The position numbers were made by a program, and so were the translations under genes. A stretch of 6,114 bases of DNA from Patulibacter sp. (GTDB lineage Bacteria; Actinomycetota; Thermoleophilia; Solirubrobacterales; Solirubrobacteraceae). Below are positions 1 through 4,808 of the stretch, in pieces (position 1 is the stretch's first letter; the number at the start of each line of letters is the position of its first letter). The notes beneath the pieces are model-generated. The model worked only from the letters and a program-made list of their open reading frames with translations. It searched no databases and had not been told where the DNA came from. The DNA is taken from contig JAVHXX010000282.1 in NCBI GenBank assembly GCA_031119595.1, positions 1 to 6,114 on the forward strand. Reading direction: 5' to 3'.

Positions 1-268
1 CACCGGCGTTGTTCACGAGCACGTCGAGGCCGCCACGCTCCTCGATGAGCGCCGCGGCCGCGGCGACGCTGGCGTCGTCGGTCACGTCGAGCGGCACCGC
101 GAACGCGTCGACGCCCGCCGCCTGCAGCCGCTCCACGGCATCCGCGAGGCGCCCGGCGTCGCGGGCACCGACGCCGACGCTCCACCCGAGCTTGCCGAGC
201 CCGACCGCGATCTCGTAGCCGATGCCCTTGTTCGCGCCGGTCACCAGCGCGGTCTTCCGTGTCGTCAT
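1..268 (-). CDS. Short-chain dehydrogenase/reductase (SDR), 5' part only
   Basis: This is the N-terminal 89 residues of a classical SDR oxidoreductase; the rest, including the catalytic Ser and Tyr-x-x-x-Lys, lies beyond base 1. SDRs reduce carbonyls or oxidise alcohols in the cytosol with NAD(P)H. The Rossmann fold is clear: beta-strand KTALVTG, then the glycine motif TGANKGIG (residues 10-17), an acidic LDVTD at 60-64 that contacts the adenine ring, and LVNNAG at 84-89. Lys14 in the glycine loop and Arg36 after the second strand suggest NADP(H) rather than NAD(H); this is inference. The ATG at 268 puts the first strand at the usual distance from the N-terminus. No Shine-Dalgarno sequence precedes it, so the mRNA may be leaderless. 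It is divergent from a LysR regulator across a 99-bp gap with a perfect palindrome, so LysR control is likely. The substrate cannot be told from this part. Confidence 0.93.
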   Translation of the reverse strand, partial: MTTRKTALVTGANKGIGYEIAVGLGKLGWSVGVGARDAGRLADAVERLQAAGVDAFAVPLDVTDDASVAAAAALIEERGGLDVLVNNAG

Positions 269-274
269 GGGTTG

Positions 275-304
275 ATCGTCGCCCCAGGCCGCGCCGGGGT
301 CCAA
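275..304 (-). promoter_or_regulatory. Possible promoter of the SDR gene
   Basis: Reading the minus strand, TTGGAC (304-299) and GACGAT (280-275) are 18 bp apart and could be a weak -35/-10 pair. Six bases then separate the -10 from the ATG at 268, which would make the transcript leaderless or nearly so. The palindrome at 321-343 would be centred about 64 bp upstream of such a start site, the usual place for a LysR recognition site on an activated promoter. Both hexamers match consensus poorly, so the call rests mostly on spacing. Confidence 0.3.
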
Positions 305-320
305 GACCGATGAGGACCGG

Positions 321-343
321 GCCGATACCCGCCGGGTATCGGC
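321..343. promoter_or_regulatory. LysR-type operator, perfect 10-3-10 palindrome
   Basis: The arms GCCGATACCC (321-330) and GGGTATCGGC (334-343) are perfect reverse complements around a GCC spacer. Inside is ATACCC-GCC-GGGTAT with T326 and A338 separated by exactly 11 bases, the T-N11-A signature of LysR-family binding sites. It sits between the divergent SDR and lysR genes. It ends 11 bp before the -10-like hexamer of lysR, so bound protein would cover the -35 region, as in autorepression. It is also well placed to activate the SDR promoter. The site is seen directly; its use by the adjacent regulator is inferred from position and family rules. Confidence 0.8.
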
Positions 344-354
344 GGCGGCCGGAC

Positions 355-360
355 TAGGCT
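355..360 (+). promoter_or_regulatory. -10-like hexamer for a leaderless lysR transcript
   Basis: TAGGCT fits the actinobacterial TANNNT -10 pattern and is followed by seven bases and then the GTG at 368. Transcription would begin at or next to the start codon. No convincing -35 is visible; the expected place overlaps the palindrome at 321-343. The tetR gene shows nearly the same arrangement. Confidence 0.45.
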
Positions 361-367
361 CGATCGG

Positions 368-1270
368 GTGGAGACGCGGGAGATGCAGTACTTCGTGGCG
401 GTGGCCGAGGAGCGGCACTTCGGGCGCGCGGCCGCGCGCCTCGGCATCAGCCAGCCGCCGCTCTCGCGCGCGATCCGCCTCCTGGAGCGCCGCCTCGGCA
501 CCGAACTCCTCGAGCGGACGAGTCGCGGCGTGCGCCTCACGACCTCCGGCGAGGTGCTGTTGCGCGAGAGCCGCGCCGCCCTCGACGCGGTCGCGGCCGC
601 GGAGCGTCGCACCCGCCGCGCGGCCGGCGCCGAACCGCTCGTGCTCGTGGTCAAGGCCGGCGCCACGGGCCGGGCGATCGCGGCGTTGCTCGATGCGCAC
701 GCCAGCGAGCCCGAGGCCGGTCCGGTGCGGCTCGAGCCGTGTGGTGTGGGGGAGCAGGTGCGCTGGCTCCACGACGGCCGCGCCGACGTCGCCATCCTCC
801 ACCTGCCGCACGACGAGATGGCCGGCCTCGAGTTCGTCGAGCTCAGCCACGAGCCGCAGGTCGCCCTCCTCGCGGACTGGCACGACCACGCGACCCGCGA
901 CGCGATCACCGTCGCCGAGTTCGACGCGCTCCGCGCAACGCTCCCCGAGCCGCGGTGGCCCGGCGCCGACGGGGTCGTGCCGGACGGGCCCGGGCCGGCC
1001 GTCCGCGACCACGGTCAGCTGCAGGCGCTGGTCGCGCTCGGGCAGACCACCTGGCTCGCGCCCGCGTCGTGCCGGGACGTCCTGCGGGCGGACATCGCCG
1101 CCGTGCCGGTGCGCGATGCCCCACCGATCACGACGGTGCTCGCCTGGCCCGCACACGGCACGTCGGACGCCGTCGCGCACCTCGTCGCCACGGCCATGCG
1201 GCACGCCCGCACGACCCGCGACGCCGCGCGCGGTGAGGCGGCCGACACCGGCTCCGCGCGCACATCCTGA
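368..1270 (+). CDS. LysR-family transcriptional regulator
   Basis: A 300-residue protein of normal LysR length. Residues 1-65 form the winged helix-turn-helix: METREMQYFVAVAEERHFGRAAARLG, then the recognition-helix signature SQPPLSRAIRLLERRLGTELLER, then TSRGVRLTTSGE. A linker helix (about 66-88) precedes the effector-binding domain (about 90-285), which is diverged and rich in Ala and Arg. That domain in this family binds a small molecule and shifts tetramer contacts on DNA; the ligand here is unknown. The GTG start is preferred because its METREMQYFVAVAEE matches the usual family N-terminus, whereas the ATG at 383 would trim the first helix. No Shine-Dalgarno lies upstream of the GTG, in line with a leaderless mRNA. 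Divergence from the SDR gene and the palindrome between them suggest it regulates that gene and itself. The last 25 residues are polar and probably disordered. Confidence 0.95.
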   Translation: METREMQYFVAVAEERHFGRAAARLGISQPPLSRAIRLLERRLGTELLERTSRGVRLTTSGEVLLRESRAALDAVAAAERRTRRAAGAEPLVLVVKAGATGRAIAALLDAHASEPEAGPVRLEPCGVGEQVRWLHDGRADVAILHLPHDEMAGLEFVELSHEPQVALLADWHDHATRDAITVAEFDALRATLPEPRWPGADGVVPDGPGPAVRDHGQLQALVALGQTTWLAPASCRDVLRADIAAVPVRDAPPITTVLAWPAHGTSDAVAHLVATAMRHARTTRDAARGEAADTGSARTS

Positions 1271-1420
1271 GCGCAACTTAAAAAACGGTAAACCGGCTCA
1301 CGGCGCCCACTGGAGGGCCGATACGAAGAGTGCGCCAGCTGGATGGACCACTGTGGTCCGGACGCTGACGGTGCCCGCATTCCGGGTACTCCTCGCACCC
1401 CCGAATCGCGAAAGCCGCCC
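1271..1420 (+). other. Non-coding leader region before the EAL-DICT gene
   Basis: About 150 bp separate the lysR stop from the favoured EAL-DICT start. It opens with an AT-rich patch (about 1277-1293, including a run of six A) that stands out in this GC-rich DNA and may be part of a promoter. CTGACG (1365-1370) and TACTCC (1387-1392), 16 bp apart, are a weak promoter candidate. A 15-bp palindrome lies at 1345-1359. The reading frame is open from an ATG at 1343, but 10 of the 26 codons up to 1421 end in A or T, unlike the gene body, so I read this part as untranslated. Confidence 0.5.
1345..1359. promoter_or_regulatory. 15-bp palindrome, possible operator of the EAL-DICT gene
   Basis: GGACCAC-T-GTGGTCC is a perfect inverted repeat with 7-bp arms and a one-base centre, about 62 bp upstream of the GTG at 1421. 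The size and odd centre suit a dimeric repressor or activator. As RNA it could only form a 5-bp stem, so a DNA site is likelier. The binding protein is unknown. If translation began at the ATG at 1343 the site would be inside the coding sequence, which is one reason to doubt that start. Confidence 0.4.
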
Positions 1421-2722
1421 GTGTCCGTTCCCGAACCGCTCCTCGATCCCGCCGGCCCGGCGACACCGCCCCAGGCCGAGGAGGCCGCGCTCCACGCCGA
1501 ACTCGACCGGATCCTCGCGGCGCGGGCGATCGTGAGCCGCTACCAGCCGATCGTGCAGTTGGGCTCCGGGCAGGTCGCCGGGTACGAAGCGCTCGCCCGC
1601 GGCCCGCAGGGCTCGCGGCTGGAGTTCCCGGACCGGCTGTTCGACGTGGCCCGCGCCGCCGGACGGCTCGACGAACTCGACGCGACCTGCCGGGCCGCCG
1701 CCATGGCCGGCGCCGCGACGAGCGCGCTGTCCGGACCATCGACCCTCTTCGTGAACACGGAACCCGAGACGACCGCTGCGGCGATGACCAGCACCTACGA
1801 CGCGCTCCTCGCGAGTGGCGGCGGCGCCCGCGTGGTGTTCGAGTTCACGGAGCGCGCGCTGACCGCCCGTCCCGCGGACGTGCTCGAGGCCACCGACCGC
1901 CTGCGCCGCCTCGGGGCCGGGATCGCCCTCGACGACGTCGGCGTGGACCCTCGCTCCCTCGCCCTGCTCCCGTTCGTCCAGCCGGACGTCGTGAAGCTCG
2001 ACATGTCCGTGATCCAGGGCGCGCGGACGCCGCGCGCGGCTCGCGCGATGCAAGCCGTCGGTGCCTACGCGGAGCAGACCGGCGCGGCGATCGTCGCCGA
2101 GGGGATCGAGACCCGGGAGCACCTCGCGGTCGCACGGTCGCTCGGCGCGACGCACGGTCAGGGGTGGCTCTTCGGCCGTCCGGAGGCTCCGCCCGAGACG
2201 TTGCCCTTCACCGATCCGCTCGCTGCGTGGGATGCCGTGCCCGAGTCGACCGCCGGCCAGACGGCCTTCCAGATGGTGGTGGCGTCCGGGAGGCCCGTGC
2301 AGACGGCCGACAAGGCCTTGCTCCTCGCGCTGTCGCGGCAGCTCGAACTCCACGCGTTCTCGCTCGGGCACGAATGCGTCGTGCTCGGCAACCTCCAGCA
2401 CGAGCGGCACCTCTCGCGCCGAACCGCCGACCGGTACGCCGACCTCGCCGACCGGACCGCGTTCTGCGGGCTCATCGGCGCGGGCCTCTCCGACGAACCG
2501 GTGCCGGGCGTGCGGGGTGGGTCGTATGCCGCCGGGGATCCCTTGGCGCAGGAGTGGAGCGTGATCGTGATCAGTCCGCACTTCGCCGCGGCGATGCTCG
2601 CCTACGACCTCGGCGACACGGGCGCGGACCTGGACCGGCGGTTCTCGTCCTGCCTGACCTACGACCGGGCGCTCGTCGCCAAGGCGGCGAGAGCCCTCAT
2701 GCGCTCGATCGCGAACCGGTAG
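1421..2722 (+). CDS. EAL-domain c-di-GMP phosphodiesterase with C-terminal DICT sensory domain
   Basis: A cytosolic protein of 433 residues from GTG 1421 (459 if from ATG 1343) with no membrane segments. After a short Pro/Ala-rich tail and a helix, the EAL domain (about 35-260) begins YQPIVQLGSGQVAGYEALARG. EAL enzymes cut cyclic di-GMP to linear pGpG. The expected metal and catalytic positions are present: Glu56 (EAL), Asn112 (FVNTE), Glu141 (EFTE), Asp171-Asp172 (ALDDVG), Lys192 (VVKLD), Glu227 (AEGIE) and Gln247 (HGQGWLFG). Loop 6 reads DDVGVDPRSL rather than the usual DDFGTGYSSL, so activity or its control may differ. The C-terminal part (about 275-425) resembles the DICT domain, a predicted sensor often attached to c-di-GMP enzymes; there is no GGDEF domain. 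GTG 1421 is preferred because codon use upstream is poor, though no clear ribosome site marks either start. It probably forms a single-gene unit; the ligand sensed is unknown. Confidence 0.9.
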   Translation: MSVPEPLLDPAGPATPPQAEEAALHAELDRILAARAIVSRYQPIVQLGSGQVAGYEALARGPQGSRLEFPDRLFDVARAAGRLDELDATCRAAAMAGAATSALSGPSTLFVNTEPETTAAAMTSTYDALLASGGGARVVFEFTERALTARPADVLEATDRLRRLGAGIALDDVGVDPRSLALLPFVQPDVVKLDMSVIQGARTPRAARAMQAVGAYAEQTGAAIVAEGIETREHLAVARSLGATHGQGWLFGRPEAPPETLPFTDPLAAWDAVPESTAGQTAFQMVVASGRPVQTADKALLLALSRQLELHAFSLGHECVVLGNLQHERHLSRRTADRYADLADRTAFCGLIGAGLSDEPVPGVRGGSYAAGDPLAQEWSVIVISPHFAAAMLAYDLGDTGADLDRRFSSCLTYDRALVAKAARALMRSIANR

Positions 2723-2740
2723 GGCGCGACGCGCGCGCCC
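2722..2740. terminator. GC-rich hairpin between convergent genes
   Basis: GGGCGCG (2722-2728) pairs with CGCGCCC (2734-2740) around a five-base loop. The hairpin begins at the last base of the EAL-DICT stop codon and ends 5 bp before the tetR stop. There is no T-run on either side, so it is not a textbook intrinsic terminator. Its place in the 23-bp convergent gap suggests it ends or stabilises both transcripts. Confidence 0.5.
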
Positions 2741-2745
2741 GCCGC

Positions 2746-3312
2746 TCAGTGGCGGTGGAGCCCGTCGACCACGAGCGTGCAGAGGCGTCGGCCGCCGCCG
2801 GGCACGAGCCGCTCGGCTTCGCGGGCGGCGCGGAACGCCATCCGCAGATCCATGGTGCGGGCGTCGGGCCGCAGGCCACCCGCGGCCTTGCTCTCCTCGA
2901 CGAGGCGTCCGAGCGCATCGGCGGCGCGCTGCCGGGCCTCCTGCACGTGCGGGTGGTCGAGGGCGACCTCGAGCGAGATCTGCGCGATCTGGTCCTGCAT
3001 GAGGAGGTCGAGGGCGTGGTCGATCACGCGCCGCAGCGCGCCGACCGGGTCGTCGCTGCCGGCGGCATCGTCGTAGATCTGCTGGAACGCCTCGATGCGC
3101 TTGACCACGAGCTCGGCGAGCAGATCGCTCTTGGATCCGAACAGCCGGTAGATCGACCCGACGCCGATCCCCGCCGACCGTGCGAGCTCCGGCACCGGGA
3201 AGTCGATGCCCTCACGCGCGAAGAGCTGCTCGGCGATCCCGAGCAGCCGCGCGCGCTTCGCGTCGGCGTCGAGGGCTCGCCAGTGCGTCGGGGGAGATTC
3301 GGGATCGAGCAC
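2746..3312 (-). CDS. TetR/AcrR-family transcriptional regulator
   Basis: A 188-residue protein of typical TetR length. After a 15-residue tail, residues 16-63 hold the three-helix DNA-binding domain: KRARLLGIAEQLFAREG (helix 1), VPELARSAGIGVGSIYRLFGSKSDLL (helix-turn-helix with the family's G-x-G-S-I-Y-R-x-F-x-S-K motif). Residues 66-188 are mostly helical and correspond to the ligand-binding and dimer domain, whose sequence gives no ligand. The GTG at 3312 is supported by a -10-like TAGGTT seven bases upstream, giving a leaderless transcript; no Shine-Dalgarno is seen. A palindrome over that hexamer suggests autorepression. It is convergent with the EAL-DICT gene and divergent from the GNAT acetyltransferase, its most likely neighbour target. 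The MFS exporter, a common TetR target, is 1.5 kb away on the far side of two other genes, so control of it is speculative. Confidence 0.95.
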   Translation of the reverse strand: MLDPESPPTHWRALDADAKRARLLGIAEQLFAREGIDFPVPELARSAGIGVGSIYRLFGSKSDLLAELVVKRIEAFQQIYDDAAGSDDPVGALRRVIDHALDLLMQDQIAQISLEVALDHPHVQEARQRAADALGRLVEESKAAGGLRPDARTMDLRMAFRAAREAERLVPGGGRRLCTLVVDGLHRH

Positions 3313-3318
3313 AGACGC

Positions 3319-3331
3319 GAACCTACGGTTC
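3319..3331 (-). promoter_or_regulatory. tetR -10 element within a palindromic operator
   Basis: GAACC-TAC-GGTTC is a perfect inverted repeat with 5-bp arms. On the minus strand it contains TAGGTT (3325-3320), a TANNNT-type -10, followed by seven bases and the GTG of tetR at 3312. A protein bound here would cover the -10, fitting negative autoregulation by TetR. No good -35 is visible. The arms are short, so the operator role is inferred. Confidence 0.5.
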
Positions 3332-3446
3332 CCGGCGGCGTCGCGGGCGCCCGGAGTCGGTCAGGCCCCGGCATGGGGAGCCGCGCGGCGGCGTGCCCGG
3401 CGGCGCCCTCTCGCGCACCGGGTCGACCAACCCTGCGTAAGGACTT

Positions 3447-3462
3447 CCGTCCGTACGGTCGG
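3447..3462 (+). promoter_or_regulatory. Near-perfect 16-bp palindrome with -10-like TACGGT, upstream of GNAT gene
   Basis: CCGTCCGTACGGTCGG is its own reverse complement except at one symmetric pair, with a perfect 8-bp core CCGTACGG (3451-3458). TACGGT at 3454-3459 fits TANNNT, so a transcript could start near 3466 with a leader of about 100 bases before the GNAT start. Its size suits a TetR-type operator, and the tetR gene lies across the gap. Its half-sites resemble the 3319-3331 site only in the ACGGT stretch, so use by the same regulator is uncertain. Confidence 0.4.
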
Positions 3463-3559
3463 GGTGCGACGAACGGATCCGGGGTGCCGCGTGAACGGCT
3501 GCAACTCCGGGTTCCGCGGCGGCCGGATGGGGGTCCGAGCCGCCGCTGTCGCAGACCTC

Positions 3560-3564
3560 AGGAG
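3560..3564 (+). promoter_or_regulatory. Ribosome binding site of the GNAT gene
   Basis: AGGAG followed by CACC and ATG at 3569. It is the only clear Shine-Dalgarno in the window and fixes the start of the small acetyltransferase, although the frame is open far upstream with in-frame GTG and ATG codons. Confidence 0.75.
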
Positions 3565-3568
3565 CACC

Positions 3569-3892
3569 ATGTCCAGCACGTCCATCCACGACGACCCCGA
3601 ACGACGCCGCCTCGAACTCCGCATCGGTGGTGACCTCGCGGCGCTCATCACCTACGGCCGCCAAGCCGGGATCGTCGCGATCTGTCACACCGAGAGCGAA
3701 CCGGGGTTCAAGGGCCTCGGCTATGCCTCGCAGCTCGTGGAGCACGCGCTCGACGAGGCCCGGCGCAACGGCGACGCGGTGATGCCGTTCTGCTCTTTCG
3801 CCGCCCGCCACATCGCCGAGCGACCGGAGTACGTCGCGCTCGTCCCCGAGCAGTACCGGCGGTCGTTCGAGGTCGCTCCGGCCGGCGCCTGA
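3569..3892 (+). CDS. Small GNAT-family N-acetyltransferase (COG2388/YjdJ type)
   Basis: A 107-residue cytosolic protein matching the minimal GNAT fold of the COG2388/Acetyltransf_CG family. In order it shows RLELRIGGDLAALITYGRQAGIVAICHTES (the first strands and His40), the acetyl-CoA pyrophosphate loop PGFKGLGYASQLVEHALDEARRNG (about 45-68), then VMPFCSFAARHI and the RPEYVALV tail. His40 and Cys75 fall in the conserved HTE and P-x-C-x-F positions; as I recall, the plant homologue At1g77540 has been proposed to use equivalent His and Cys residues. Such proteins transfer an acetyl group from acetyl-CoA, but the family's substrates are largely unknown. The AGGAG at 3560 decides the ATG start, and the length is normal for the family. 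It is divergent from tetR and has no operon partner. Confidence 0.9.
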   Translation: MSSTSIHDDPERRRLELRIGGDLAALITYGRQAGIVAICHTESEPGFKGLGYASQLVEHALDEARRNGDAVMPFCSFAARHIAERPEYVALVPEQYRRSFEVAPAGA

Positions 3893-3907
3893 GCCGCGCG
3901 GCGTGGG

Positions 3908-3936
3908 CCGGGGCCGCGCCCGCGCGGCGGCCCCGG
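3908..3936. terminator. Strong GC hairpin between GNAT gene and secreted-protein gene
   Basis: CCGGGGCCGC (3908-3917) and GCGGCCCCGG (3927-3936) pair perfectly over 10 bp around a nine-base loop. It lies 15 bp after the GNAT stop and 20 bp from the stop of the convergent secreted-protein gene, so it can serve both strands. No T-run follows on either strand. Confidence 0.6.
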
Positions 3937-3956
3937 TGTGCGCTGGTCGGGCGGGG

Positions 3957-4619
3957 TCAGCCGCGGCGGTACGGGTCGACCATCACCGAGTCGATCGAGA
4001 CCGACCCGAAGAGGTTCGACGCCAGTGAGCCGAGAAGGTTCGTGTCGGCCCAGTTCTGGTTGCCGGTGGAGAGGAACTTCAGCTGCACGGTGGCGGCCTG
4101 GTCGCTGCCGAGCGTGATCTTCGTGGCGAGCGGGCTGACCGCGCTCGGCTGCCAGCTGGACTGCAGCGTGGTCACGTACGCGGACGACGTGAACTGTGCC
4201 TGCGTGAGTTGGCCGGAGCTGTTGCGCCAGAGGACGATCGCGACGTAACCGCCCTTCTGCACCGAGCTCATCGCGAACCGGAAGTACGGGTTCGTGTCGT
4301 CGACGCAGAACTCGGGCGAGGTGGCCGTGGAGCCCAGCGGCATGAACAGCGACTTCGAGCCGCTCGACGCGCCGGTGGTGTCGTTGCCGGAGACGACCTT
4401 CGCGCCGCCGCTCAGCGACCACGTGTTCGTGCCCTCGAAGGTGCCGCCGGGCGCGGCCGAGTAGTCGGCCTTGTCGCCGTAGCGGCTGAACGCCTTCGTG
4501 GTCGGGAGTTGGGTGCACGCGGCCGAGGCGACGGCGGGCACCGAGGCGGCGAGGCCTGAGGTCGCCGCGAGGATCGCGAGGCTCTTGACGAGGCGGACGT
4601 GGGACTTGCGTAGAGGCAT
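3957..4619 (-). CDS. Secreted protein of unknown function, probable beta-sandwich
   Basis: A 220-residue protein with a clear Sec signal peptide: a basic start (MPLRKSHVRLVKS), a hydrophobic core (LAILAATSGLAASV) and likely cleavage after ASA at residue 33. The mature chain of about 187 residues is rich in Ser, Thr, Gly and aromatic residues with alternating strand-like stretches, as in jelly-roll or carbohydrate-binding modules; that fold is inference. It has only two cysteines, one just after cleavage (ACTQ) and one in EFCVDD, which could form a disulfide. There is no LPXTG motif, lipobox or C-terminal anchor, so it is probably released or loosely wall-bound. I recall similar proteins as common in Solirubrobacterales, usually labelled hypothetical. 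The ATG at 4619 is chosen because it directly precedes the signal peptide; the frame is open to a GTG at 4703 but that extension would bury the signal. No clear ribosome site is seen. Confidence 0.85.
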   Translation of the reverse strand: MPLRKSHVRLVKSLAILAATSGLAASVPAVASAACTQLPTTKAFSRYGDKADYSAAPGGTFEGTNTWSLSGGAKVVSGNDTTGASSGSKSLFMPLGSTATSPEFCVDDTNPYFRFAMSSVQKGGYVAIVLWRNSSGQLTQAQFTSSAYVTTLQSSWQPSAVSPLATKITLGSDQAATVQLKFLSTGNQNWADTNLLGSLASNLFGSVSIDSVMVDPYRRG

Positions 4620-4671
4620 GGGACTCGTTGTGGGACCGCGAGGGGGAAGCGCGTTGGGGTGACGGAAGGGA

Positions 4672-4681
4672 GCGGTACCGC
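4672..4681. repeat. 10-bp perfect palindrome upstream of the secreted-protein gene
   Basis: GCGGTACCGC reads the same on both strands and lies about 53 bp before the ATG at 4619. It may be a regulatory site, but it is short and GC-rich enough to arise by chance. Confidence 0.25.
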
Positions 4682-4715
4682 CTCTCTCGACGCCCCGATG
4701 CACCGGATTGAGGAA

Positions 4716-4727
4716 GTTCCTAGGAAC
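4716..4727. promoter_or_regulatory. 12-bp perfect palindrome with flanking direct repeats, possible operator
   Basis: GTTCCTAGGAAC is a perfect palindrome about 97 bp upstream of the secreted-protein start. A GGAA just before it (4712-4715) makes three alternating GGAA/TTCC half-sites. It is flanked by two copies of CGATGCA (4696-4702 and 4730-4736), 34 bp apart start to start. It lies beyond the MFS terminator, so it most likely serves the secreted-protein gene. I could not identify a matching -10/-35 pair. Confidence 0.45.
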
Positions 4728-4747
4728 GTCGATGCAGAAAGTCCTGA

Positions 4748-4778
4748 CCGGCCTCCCGCCGGGCTGGCGGGAGGCCGG
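4748..4778 (-). terminator. Hairpin terminator of the MFS transporter gene
   Basis: Perfect 13-bp arms, CCGGCCTCCCGCC (4748-4760) and GGCGGGAGGCCGG (4766-4778), enclose a five-base loop. It begins 30 bases after the MFS stop codon in the direction of transcription. Only a short TTT within TCAGGACTTTC follows on the minus strand, so it is a GC-rich hairpin with a weak U-tract, as is common in high-GC actinobacteria. It insulates the secreted-protein gene from transporter transcription. Confidence 0.8.
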
Positions 4779-4808
4779 GCGGCGTCGCGTCTCCGCGGCG
4801 CCGAGGTC

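Noticed and set aside
1276..1295. A possible intrinsic terminator on the minus strand: CGG-TTTA-CCG followed by six T.
   Set aside because: The stem is only 3-4 bp and no minus-strand gene ends here. The AT-rich patch fits a promoter region better.
1284..1375. A possible c-di-GMP-I riboswitch before the EAL gene, suggested by CGGTAAACCGG and the gene's role in c-di-GMP turnover.
   Set aside because: The conserved GACGCAAAGCC-like segment and the second paired domain are absent; only the short AAACC stretch resembles the motif.
1298..2581. A 427-codon open frame on the minus strand covering most of the EAL-DICT gene.
   Set aside because: The translation is Arg/Gly/His-rich with no recognisable domain, while the plus strand has a full EAL-DICT protein. 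Long antisense frames are expected where third codon positions are mostly G or C.
3464..3568. An N-terminal extension of the GNAT protein from the in-frame GTG at 3464, which lies close behind a -10-like TACGGT.
   Set aside because: The AGGAG at 3560 and the normal family length favour ATG 3569, and the extension does not resemble GNAT sequence.
2164..3633. A 489-codon open frame on the plus strand running through the end of the EAL gene, antisense to tetR and into the GNAT gene.
   Set aside because: It crosses three well-supported genes in other frames and shows no domain; it is a GC-bias shadow.
4620..4703. An extension of the secreted protein to the GTG at 4703.
   Set aside because: It would place 28 polar residues before the signal peptide. 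The ATG at 4619 gives a standard secretion signal.
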